This document shows, piece by piece, positions 52,856 to 60,490 of a DNA stretch of 64,000 nucleotides. The DNA is taken from assembly GCF_004358095.2 (NCBI RefSeq), contig NZ_SMZJ02000006.1, positions 62,001-126,000 on the forward strand. The letters are read 5' to 3'. The stretch comes from Seonamhaeicola sediminis. GTDB lineage: Bacteria; Bacteroidota; Bacteroidia; Flavobacteriales; Flavobacteriaceae. Each line of letters starts with the position of its first letter. Within the stretch, counting starts at the first letter, position 1. Position numbers and translations under genes: made by a program. The notes under the pieces are model-generated. The model was given only the letters and a program-made list of their open reading frames with translations, made no database searches and had not been told where the DNA came from.

Positions 52856-54112
52856 TTAAGCAAATTTTAAGCCTTTATTTATTTTTCGGTAAGCCATTGT
52901 TACCGTTCGTTTCATAAGTAATGATACTACAAATGCTATCACAAACAATCCTGCGAACACAGCCAAAGTAGCATCTAATGATCCTGTTGTATTTTTAACA
53001 ACATCATATATTGTAGGACCAACAACTCCCGCTAATGCCCAAGCCGTTAATACCATACCGTGAATAGCACCTAATTGTTTTGTTCCAAACAAATCTCCTA
53101 AAAAAGCCGGCAATGTTGAAAAACCACCTCCATACATAGTTATTACCGTAAACAGAATAACTAAGAATGCTAACTCCATGGATATTTGAGGTAATAACCA
53201 GAAGGCTAAAATTTGAAAAGCAAAAAATATAATATAAGTATTTGCTCTTCCTAAATAATCTGATAATGTAGACCACATAATTCTACCTACACCATTAAAC
53301 ACTCCTATTAAACCAACAATAGCTGCAGCTTCCATTGGTGTATAGTTGAGTTTTTCCTGCATCATTGGGCTTGCTGCAGAAATAACTGCAATACCGCAAG
53401 CAATATTGATGAACATCATAATCCAGATATAATAAAAACGAGGTGTCTTCAAAGCTTCATTAGCAGTAATATTAGCCAAATCTGCTTTAATGGTTTTACC
53501 CTCTCCAGGTTTATACCCTTCTGGCATATATCCCTCTGGAGGTCTTTCAATATATCTAGCTGATGCTAAAATTAATATCATATAAATAGCTCCTAATACG
53601 TAAAAAGCATTTGAAACTCCTACGGCATCAAATAATGACTGCATTACTGGACCAAAAATTAAGGCAGCAAAACCAAAGCCCATAATAGCCATTCCCGTTG
53701 CTAGACCTCGTCTATCTGGAAACCATTTTACTAATGTGCTTACTGGCGTAATGTATCCTAAACCTAAACCAATACCTCCAATAACACCATAACATAAATA
53801 GAACATCCATAGAGACTCTAATTGTACCGCAAGTCCAGATCCTAAAATACCAAGTCCGTAAAATATACCTGCTGTAGTACCACTCACTCTAGGGCCTACT
53901 TTTTCTACCCAACGCCCTAAAAAGGCAGCTGATAATCCTAATAATAAGATGGCAATTTTAAATGCCCACTTTATAACGCTTCCGTCTACGTCAAAAATAT
54001 CCTTTACTGGGTTAGTCATTACTGAATAGGCATAAACCGACCCAATAGAGATATGTATTCCCACAGCCGAAGCTGCTATTAACCAACGATTTTTTAACTT
54101 TTGATTGCTCAT
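52856..54112 (-). CDS. OFA-type MFS transporter (oxalate/formate antiporter family)
   Basis: A 418-aa MFS protein with about 12 helices. The OFA-family features are GIHISIGSVYAYSVMTNPVK at the N-terminus and YGVIGGIGLGLGYITPVSTLVKWFPD. Such proteins exchange oxalate, formate or other small acids. It is 30 bp downstream of pflA in the same orientation, so formate or pyruvate-type acids are plausible substrates. The ATG at 54112 is chosen because it begins MSNQKLKNRW before the first helix; an ATG at 54142 lies in the pflA junction. Confidence 0.88.
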   Translation of the reverse strand: MSNQKLKNRWLIAASAVGIHISIGSVYAYSVMTNPVKDIFDVDGSVIKWAFKIAILLLGLSAAFLGRWVEKVGPRVSGTTAGIFYGLGILGSGLAVQLESLWMFYLCYGVIGGIGLGLGYITPVSTLVKWFPDRRGLATGMAIMGFGFAALIFGPVMQSLFDAVGVSNAFYVLGAIYMILILASARYIERPPEGYMPEGYKPGEGKTIKADLANITANEALKTPRFYYIWIMMFINIACGIAVISAASPMMQEKLNYTPMEAAAIVGLIGVFNGVGRIMWSTLSDYLGRANTYIIFFAFQILAFWLLPQISMELAFLVILFTVITMYGGGFSTLPAFLGDLFGTKQLGAIHGMVLTAWALAGVVGPTIYDVVKNTTGSLDATLAVFAGLFVIAFVVSLLMKRTVTMAYRKINKGLKFA

Positions 54113-54142
54113 AATCCTATTTTTATGTTGGCCACAAACCAA

Positions 54143-54892
54143 CTAATTTACTTTTACTTCTTTAAAATATTGTTCTAAAATTTCTACTGCGTCGTTTATT
54201 TCCGCCTCCGTATTTTCTCGGGCATCTTTTAATTGATAATCCCAACCTAAATTCTCCCACTTATGGACACCTAAAGTATGGTAAGGTTGTATTTCAATTT
54301 TTTCAATAGTTTTATAATCTTTGAAATACGTTCCCATTTCATGTAATAATTCTGGTTTATTAGTAATACCTGGAATTAATACGTAGCGTAACCACATGGG
54401 TTTACCAGAGGCTTCTCTGTGCTTAGCAAAGTTGAAAGTAGTTTCCTTGTTTTTCATTCCCGTTATCATTTGGTAACCCTCTTCTCGCATGTGTTTAATA
54501 TCTAACATTACTAAATCTGTATATTTATCTAGCAATTCTTCTACAAAGTGATTTAGTAACCTACCGTTAGTATCTACATTGGTATGAATACCTTCTTCTT
54601 TCAGTCTCTGAAAAAAATGAATTAATTCTTTTGATTGCAACAAAGGCTCTCCACCAGATACCGTAACACCACCAAACTCGCCAAAGTAAGATTTCATATT
54701 AACAGCTCTCATTACTAAGCTTTCAATAGTGTGATCTTGACCTCCATGAGTATCAATTGTGTCCGGGTTATGGCAATAGGCGCATTTTAATTTACATCCC
54801 TGAAGAAATATAACCATGCGTATACCTGGACCATCATGTGTTCCAAACGACTCAATAGAATGAACCCTTAAAGTGTTTTCCGTAGTTTTGAT
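54143..54892 (-). CDS. pflA: Pyruvate formate-lyase activating enzyme
   Basis: A radical SAM enzyme that forms the glycyl radical on PflB. The SAM cluster Cys are in GCKLKCAYC, followed by VTVSGGEPLLQ. The first ATG is at 54817 (MVIFLQG), but the reading frame is open upstream and encodes RVHSIESFGTHDGPGIR, the conserved PFL-AE N-terminus, so the protein must start further upstream. The best candidate is the non-standard ATC at 54892, which would give a 249-aa protein; no in-frame ATG, GTG or TTG exists there. The ends are therefore uncertain. Confidence 0.85.
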   Translation of the reverse strand: MKTTENTLRVHSIESFGTHDGPGIRMVIFLQGCKLKCAYCHNPDTIDTHGGQDHTIESLVMRAVNMKSYFGEFGGVTVSGGEPLLQSKELIHFFQRLKEEGIHTNVDTNGRLLNHFVEELLDKYTDLVMLDIKHMREEGYQMITGMKNKETTFNFAKHREASGKPMWLRYVLIPGITNKPELLHEMGTYFKDYKTIEKIEIQPYHTLGVHKWENLGWDYQLKDARENTEAEINDAVEILEQYFKEVKVN

Positions 54893-54910
54893 AAGGCTCT
54901 TATTTAAATT

Positions 54911-54945
54911 AGAACTTCCGAAATTTATGAATTTTCGGAAGTTCT
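54911..54945. other. 13-bp inverted repeat between pflB and pflA
   Basis: AGAACTTCCGAAA (54911-54923) and TTTCGGAAGTTCT (54933-54945) form a hairpin with a 9-nt loop. It lies 18 bp after the pflB stop and could dampen readthrough or process the mRNA so PflB is made in excess over PflA. Confidence 0.65.
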
Positions 54946-54962
54946 TAAAAACTAATTTATAA

Positions 54963-57188
54963 TTACATTGAATCGTGGAATGACCTAGTAATAACTTCCA
55001 ATTGTTGCTCTTTTGTCAACCTGATAAAGTTTACAGCATATCCTGAAACCCTTATGGTTAATTGTGGATATTCTTCAGGATTCTCCATAGCATCAAGTAA
55101 CGTTTCTTTGTTAAGAACATTTACATTTAAATGCTGGGCTTTTCTTGAAAAATAACCATCAAGTGTGGTTGAAAGATTTTCAATTCTATCCATTTCTGTG
55201 GCTCCTAAAGACTTAGGAACAATTGAGAATGTATTAGAAATACCATCTTGAGAATCACAATAATCAATCTTGGCAACAGAATTTAATGATGCAATAGCAC
55301 CGTGAGTATCACGTCCGTGCATTGGATTGGCTCCTGGTGCAAAAGGCACGCCTTTTGCTCTACCATCTGGAGTTGCACCTGTTTTCTTACCATAAACTAC
55401 ATTTGATGTAATGGTTAAAACAGACATTGTAGGTTCTGCATTTTTATAAACCGGTAAAGCCTTTAACTCATTATTAAAATTCTTAACGGCATCACGGGCA
55501 AAAATATCGACACGATCATCATCATTTCCATATTTTGGGAAGTCTCCTTCAATATCAAAATCAATTGTTAAGCCTTCTTCATTTCTAATTGGCTTCACTT
55601 TAGCATACTTAATAGCTGACAAAGAATCTGCCACAATTGATAGACCTGCAACTCCGTAAGCAATGTTAATAGCTGGATTTGTATCAATTAATGCCATTTG
55701 AGACTTTTCATAATAGTACTTATCGTGCATGTAGTGGATAATATTCATTGAATCATTGTACACACGTGCTACTTCTTTCATAGCTACTTTAAAATTAGCC
55801 ATTACTTTATTGAAGTCAAGATATTCGCCTTCCATTGACTCAATACCTTGTACCATTTGAGTTCCAGTATTTTCACAACGACCACCGTTAATTGCTAACA
55901 ATAATGTTTTAGCTAAGTTAGTACGTGCCCCAAAGAATTGAATTTGTTTACCTAAAGCTTGATAAGAAACACAACAAGCAATTCCATAATCATCAGAACC
56001 TCTCATTTCTCGCATCATATCATCATTTTCAAACTGAATTGATGAAGTGTCAATGGCTACTTTAGAACAGTAGTTTTTAAAATTCTTAGGTAAATTATTA
56101 GACCAAAGAATAGTAATATTTGGTTCAGGTGAAGGTCCTAAGTTGTATAGCGTGTTTAAGAAACGAAACGATGTTTTAGTTACTTTTGTTCTTCCATCAG
56201 CAAACATACCACCAATAGCTTCTGTTACCCAAGTTGGATCTCCGGCAAAAATCTCATCGTAAGCTCCCATTCTTAAATGACGAACCATACGTAACTTCAT
56301 AACAAACTGGTCAATGTACTCTTGAGCTTCTACTTCTGTAATAAGTCCTTTTTGTAAGTCATTCTCTATATAGATATCTAAGAAAGACGATACATTACCT
56401 AAAGACATTGCTGCTCCATCTTGTTCTTTTACAGCTGCCAAATAGCCCATATAAGTCCACTGTACCGCTTCACGAGCATTTTCAGCTGGACGAGATAGGT
56501 CAAGGTCATATTTTTTACCCATTTCTATCATATCCTTTAATGCCTTAATTTGATCCGTTACTTCTTCTCGCAAACGAATTACAGCATCAGTCATCGGACC
56601 AACTATATTAGCTTTATCTGCCTTTTTAGCCTCAATTAATGTATTGATACCATATAAAGCAACACGACGGTAATCACCTATAATTCTACCACGGGCATAA
56701 TTATCAGGCAAACCAGTTAAAAGTCCCAAAGAACGAAATCTTCTAATCTCTTCATTATAAGCAGAAAACACACCATCGTTATGTGACTTAACATACTTAG
56801 TAAATAATTCTGAAACTGTATCACTTGGCACCAAGCCATGTTCCTCTAGTGCTTTTTGTACCACTTTAAATCCTCCAAAAGGTTTCATGGCACGTTTTAG
56901 TAATTCATCGGTTTGTAAACCTACAATAACTTCATTCTCTTTATCAATATATCCAGCGCCAAAATTACTTACACCAGAAATAGTTTCTGTATCTACAGAA
57001 CGTACACCATTGTTTTGACGCTCTTCTTTAGATGCCTCTAAACATACGTCCCAAAGTTTTTTAGTACGCTCACTTGGGCCTACTAAAAACGAATCGTCTC
57101 CGTAATAAGGTGTCACGTTGTTAACAACAAAATTTCTAACGTCTATTGTTTCACTCCAAACACCGTTTTTAAATTTTTTTACTTCCAT
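54963..57188 (-). CDS. pflB: Pyruvate formate-lyase (formate acetyltransferase)
   Basis: A 741-aa glycyl radical enzyme. The active-site Cys pair is in [13 protein letters not shown]. The glycyl radical site RVSGYAV is near the C-terminus, Gly716. It cleaves pyruvate with CoA to acetyl-CoA and formate, under anoxic conditions. The two-Cys arrangement and full length exclude a glycerol dehydratase-type homologue. It is the first gene of a pflB-pflA-transporter leftward unit. Confidence 0.96.
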   Translation of the reverse strand: MEVKKFKNGVWSETIDVRNFVVNNVTPYYGDDSFLVGPSERTKKLWDVCLEASKEERQNNGVRSVDTETISGVSNFGAGYIDKENEVIVGLQTDELLKRAMKPFGGFKVVQKALEEHGLVPSDTVSELFTKYVKSHNDGVFSAYNEEIRRFRSLGLLTGLPDNYARGRIIGDYRRVALYGINTLIEAKKADKANIVGPMTDAVIRLREEVTDQIKALKDMIEMGKKYDLDLSRPAENAREAVQWTYMGYLAAVKEQDGAAMSLGNVSSFLDIYIENDLQKGLITEVEAQEYIDQFVMKLRMVRHLRMGAYDEIFAGDPTWVTEAIGGMFADGRTKVTKTSFRFLNTLYNLGPSPEPNITILWSNNLPKNFKNYCSKVAIDTSSIQFENDDMMREMRGSDDYGIACCVSYQALGKQIQFFGARTNLAKTLLLAINGGRCENTGTQMVQGIESMEGEYLDFNKVMANFKVAMKEVARVYNDSMNIIHYMHDKYYYEKSQMALIDTNPAINIAYGVAGLSIVADSLSAIKYAKVKPIRNEEGLTIDFDIEGDFPKYGNDDDRVDIFARDAVKNFNNELKALPVYKNAEPTMSVLTITSNVVYGKKTGATPDGRAKGVPFAPGANPMHGRDTHGAIASLNSVAKIDYCDSQDGISNTFSIVPKSLGATEMDRIENLSTTLDGYFSRKAQHLNVNVLNKETLLDAMENPEEYPQLTIRVSGYAVNFIRLTKEQQLEVITRSFHDSM

Positions 57189-57224
57189 TTTTTATGTAAC
57201 TTTTATTAGTCAAAATTTATGGTT

Positions 57225-57292
57225 CAAAGATACGTTGCAACTAAAATTATTAAACTGACTTTTGTCATAAAACCTTGGTATATCAAGGTTTT
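57225..57292 (-). promoter_or_regulatory. pflB promoter with palindromic activator-like site
   Basis: On the minus strand TATCTTTG (57225-57232) is a perfect TAnnTTTG element, giving a start near 57221. TGAC-TTTT-GTCA (57256-57267) is centred about -40 from that start, the usual class II place for Crp/Fnr activators. AAAACCTTG/CAAGGTTTT (57269-57292) lies just upstream. Redox control is inferred. Confidence 0.45.
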
Positions 57293-57628
57293 AGCCTAAA
57301 ATTAATTTACGAAAACGTTTGAGTCACCTCCTAAAATTAGCGAATTTTTAACTGTTTTAAGATTAGGTTTTACAAAAATGTAAATCGTTTGTGTTTTTTA
57401 ATTATTATTAGCAATTTTTAGCACACAAAATTACAGTTTTCGTAAAAATCTAAAAAAATAAATTATTATATTGAAAAAAATTCAAACAAATGAAAGATTG
57501 TTGATTTATACTATAAATAAACTTAAAAAAGAACACCTTGTTTTTAATTATAGATTGTCAGGTATCAATACGCTACTTGAAAATTCTATTATTTTTAATA
57601 ATTTGCATGAAGCATTTGAAAACAACAT
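57293..57628. other. Divergent intergenic region between pflB and acyl-CoA synthetase
   Basis: AT-rich DNA. It contains a distant inverted pair TTACGAAAAC (57307-57316) and GTTTTCGTAA (57436-57445) and no convincing -7 element for the rightward gene. No small ORF or RNA is recognised. Confidence 0.5.
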
Positions 57629-59398
57629 ATGACAAAGATTACCAGAATATTTGATTTTCCACAGTACCAACTTGAAAAATTCAAATTAGAGAAAGCATTT
57701 TCATCAAAATATGATGGTAAATGGATAAGTATTTCAACTAAAGAGTACATTAACCAAGCTAATAAAGTTAGTAGAGGCTTATTGCGATTAGGTGTTAAGC
57801 CTAACGACAAAATTGCGGTAATCTCAACTACCAATCGTACAGAATGGAACGTACTAGACATAGGTGTTTTGCAACTAGGTGCTCAAAATGTACCCATCTA
57901 TCCAACCATTTCAAAAGAGGAATACCAATATATCTTAAATCATTCTGAAGCTACACATTGCTTTGTTTCAGACGAAACAATTTTAGAAAAATTAAATCAG
58001 ATAAAGAAAAACACTAAAATAAAGGGTGTATACACCTTTGATAACGTTGATGGAGAAAAAAACTGGAAGGAAGTTTTAGATTTAGGTGAGGATGAAAGTA
58101 ATCAAAAAGAGGTTGAAGCTGCAAAAGAGAAGGTTAAACCACAAGATTTAGCTACCATAATATACACATCTGGAACTACAGGAACCCCAAAGGGCGTTAT
58201 GCTTTCTCACAATAATTTAGTATCAAATGTTATTGATAGTTCATCACGCGTTCCAATGGAGCATGGTAGATCATCAGCATTAAGTTTTTTACCGGTTTGC
58301 CATGTATTTGAGCGTATGATTCTCTATCTATATCAATACTGTGGCATAGAGATTTATTTTGCAGAAAGTCTTGAAACCATTAGCGAAAATTTAAAAGAAG
58401 TAAAACCCCAAATAATGACTGCCGTCCCGAGGCTTTATGAAAAGGTCTATGACAAAATAATTGCCAAAGGTGCCGATTTAAAAGGTATTAAAAAAATGCT
58501 ATTCTTTTGGGCTGTTAACTTAGGGTTGAAATACGAACCCTATGGTAAAAATGGCTGGTGGTACGAGTTTAAGCTTAAGATTGCTAGAAAACTTATTTTT
58601 AGTAAATGGAAAGAAGGCCTAGGCGGTAACCTTGACACTCTAGTATCAGGTAGTGCTGCTTTACAAGCTAGGTTAATTAGAATATTTTCTGCTGCAGGAA
58701 TGCCTATTTTAGAAGGTTATGGGCTAACAGAAACCTCCCCTGTTATCTCTGTAAACTGTCCGTTCAATATGGGAATCAAAATAGGAACTGTGGGCAGAAT
58801 AATTGATAATGTAGAAGTTAAAATAGCCGATGACGGCGAAATTTTAGTTAAAGGCCCTAACGTAATGATGGGTTATTATAAAGATTCTGAAAGAACTGCC
58901 GAGGTCATGACTGGTGATTATTTTCATACTGGAGATATTGGCGAGATATGTGACGATAATTTTTTAAAGATTACAGACCGCAAAAAGGACATGTTTAAAA
59001 CTTCTGGTGGCAAATACATTGTTCCAGCCACGTTAGAAAACCAGTTTAAACAGTCTAGATTCATTGAACAAATTATGGTGATAGGAGAAGGCCAAAAAAT
59101 GCCAGCGGCTTTAATTCAAATTAATTATGAATTTGTTAAAGAATGGGCACGAAGACATAATATAACTTATTCCTCAAAAGAAGATATCATTAACAATACA
59201 AAACTACTAGAGCGTATTCAAGATGAAATTGATGATGCCAATACTAATTTTGGTAAATGGGAACAAATTAAAAAGTTTGAAATCACACCAGATATTTGGA
59301 CCATAGATGACGGCCACCTAACTCCTACTATGAAAATGAAACGAAAAGTTATTAAAGAAAAGTACAGCCAACTTATTGAAAAAATTTATAAAGATTAA
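57629..59398 (+). CDS. Long-chain acyl-CoA synthetase (AMP-binding)
   Basis: A 589-aa ANL-superfamily ligase. The phosphate-binding motif is TIIYTSGTTGTPKGVMLSH, the adenine-binding motif EGYGLTETSPV, and the later hinge GDYFHTGDIGEICDDNFLKITDRKKDMFKTS contains the GD and RKKD motifs. It activates fatty acids to acyl-CoA for lipid synthesis or beta-oxidation. A beta-oxidation operon follows nearby, so fatty acid import or degradation is likely; the exact chain length is not visible. Confidence 0.92.
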   Translation: MTKITRIFDFPQYQLEKFKLEKAFSSKYDGKWISISTKEYINQANKVSRGLLRLGVKPNDKIAVISTTNRTEWNVLDIGVLQLGAQNVPIYPTISKEEYQYILNHSEATHCFVSDETILEKLNQIKKNTKIKGVYTFDNVDGEKNWKEVLDLGEDESNQKEVEAAKEKVKPQDLATIIYTSGTTGTPKGVMLSHNNLVSNVIDSSSRVPMEHGRSSALSFLPVCHVFERMILYLYQYCGIEIYFAESLETISENLKEVKPQIMTAVPRLYEKVYDKIIAKGADLKGIKKMLFFWAVNLGLKYEPYGKNGWWYEFKLKIARKLIFSKWKEGLGGNLDTLVSGSAALQARLIRIFSAAGMPILEGYGLTETSPVISVNCPFNMGIKIGTVGRIIDNVEVKIADDGEILVKGPNVMMGYYKDSERTAEVMTGDYFHTGDIGEICDDNFLKITDRKKDMFKTSGGKYIVPATLENQFKQSRFIEQIMVIGEGQKMPAALIQINYEFVKEWARRHNITYSSKEDIINNTKLLERIQDEIDDANTNFGKWEQIKKFEITPDIWTIDDGHLTPTMKMKRKVIKEKYSQLIEKIYKD

Positions 59399-59527
59399 CA
59401 AAATTCTTTATTAATATCATTGTTTTTTAACCAATTTATTACAGTATTTTTAATTTTAAAAGCTAAAAATCAAACACTTAACACTTTTTTGTATTTTAAT
59501 AGCATATAACCAATTAAAACTAAAAAT

Positions 59528-59917
59528 ATGAAAACAAAAAGTTTCCTAGTTGCTGGTGTTGTGGGTGGTATTGTAGATTTTCTTTTAGGATGGCTCTTTT
59601 ATGGTGTTCTTTTTAAGGACACATTTCCTCAACCAGAAGAAAGTTCTCAAACCATGCTATTCATTTTCTTAGGATGTTTAACCTTTGCTTTATTTGTATC
59701 CTACATCTTTAATAATTGGGCTCAAATTTCAACGCTTTCTACAGGTGCTAAAGCTGGTGCTATGATTGGTGTTTTTATGGGGCTATTTTATAACTTTTTT
59801 AATCTCGCCATGAATTCCGAATTCAATTTACAACTTGCTGCTATTGATGTTGCTATTTCAATTGTAATGACCGCTATTATAGGTGCCGTAATTGGACTGG
59901 TAAGCGGAAAAGTTTAA
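59528..59917 (+). CDS. Small four-helix membrane protein, unknown function
   Basis: A 129-aa integral membrane protein with about four helices (SFLVAGVVGGIVDFLLGWLF, MLFIFLGCLTFALFVSYIF, AMIGVFMGLFYNFFNLAM, VAISIVMTAIIGAVIGLVSG). It resembles DUF1761-type proteins in the GWLFYGVLF segment, but weakly. It stands alone between the ligase and the marR operon and has its own terminator. Confidence 0.78.
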   Translation: MKTKSFLVAGVVGGIVDFLLGWLFYGVLFKDTFPQPEESSQTMLFIFLGCLTFALFVSYIFNNWAQISTLSTGAKAGAMIGVFMGLFYNFFNLAMNSEFNLQLAAIDVAISIVMTAIIGAVIGLVSGKV

Positions 59918-59937
59918 TAAACACATAAAACCTTACT

Positions 59938-59974
59938 AAAATAGCACCCATAAATTTGAGGTGCTATTTTTTTA
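59938..59974 (+). terminator. Terminator of the small membrane protein gene
   Basis: AAAATAGCACC (59938-59948) pairs with GGTGCTATTTT (59960-59970), followed by T-residues. The stem is 11 bp with an 11-nt loop. Confidence 0.88.
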
Positions 59975-60014
59975 TAATTTTATTATGCGCGCATAATAAA
60001 ATTATCTATATTTG
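59974..60014 (+). promoter_or_regulatory. Perfect 32-bp palindromic operator and marR promoter
   Basis: 59974-60005 is a perfect palindrome (two 16-bp halves; the left reads ATAATTTTATTATGCG). It is directly followed by TATATTTG (60007-60014), a perfect TAnnTTTG element, so the operator covers the -33 to -12 region. A MarR dimer bound here would block its own operon. The marR ATG is at 60033. Confidence 0.75.
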
Positions 60015-60032
60015 GACATCAACCATCAACCA

Positions 60033-60473
60033 ATGAAAGATAAAACAATTGACTATGTGCTAAGAACCACTTGGCTTACTGTTCAAAAAATGTACAATGA
60101 AGAGGCTTCAAAATTTGAAAGCACCATGGCAACGGGATTTACGTTACTAAGTATTGATCCTGAAAAAGGCACACCATCAACCGCATTAGGTCCAAAAATG
60201 GGAATGGAAGCCACTAGTTTGTCAAGAATATTAAAAACAATGGAAAAAAGAGGGTTAATAGAAAGACATCCTAACCCAAAAGACGGTAGAGGTGTTCTCA
60301 TTCATTTAACTGAATTTGGAAGAGAAAAAAGAGCTTACTCCAGAGAAAAAGTACTCACCTTTAATGAGTCTATCAGAAGCAATATTTCCGAAGAAAAAAT
60401 GAGTCATTTTTATGAAGTAGCTGAGTTAATTATTGACATGGTCTCTAACAAAAAAATTTTCAACAAAAAGTAA
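60033..60473 (+). CDS. MarR-family transcriptional regulator
   Basis: A 146-aa winged-helix protein. The DNA-binding part has GMEATSLSRILKTMEKRGLIER (recognition helix within) and a wing NPKDGRGVLIHLTEFG. MarR proteins are mostly ligand-relieved repressors. As first gene of the FadN-type and thiolase operon, with a long palindrome at its promoter, it most likely senses acyl-CoA or a fatty acid. The ATG at 60033 is preferred to an upstream TTG at 60012, which would fall over the promoter. Confidence 0.9.
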   Translation: MKDKTIDYVLRTTWLTVQKMYNEEASKFESTMATGFTLLSIDPEKGTPSTALGPKMGMEATSLSRILKTMEKRGLIERHPNPKDGRGVLIHLTEFGREKRAYSREKVLTFNESIRSNISEEKMSHFYEVAELIIDMVSNKKIFNKK

Positions 60474-60490
60474 TTTTAGTTTAAGCAGTT

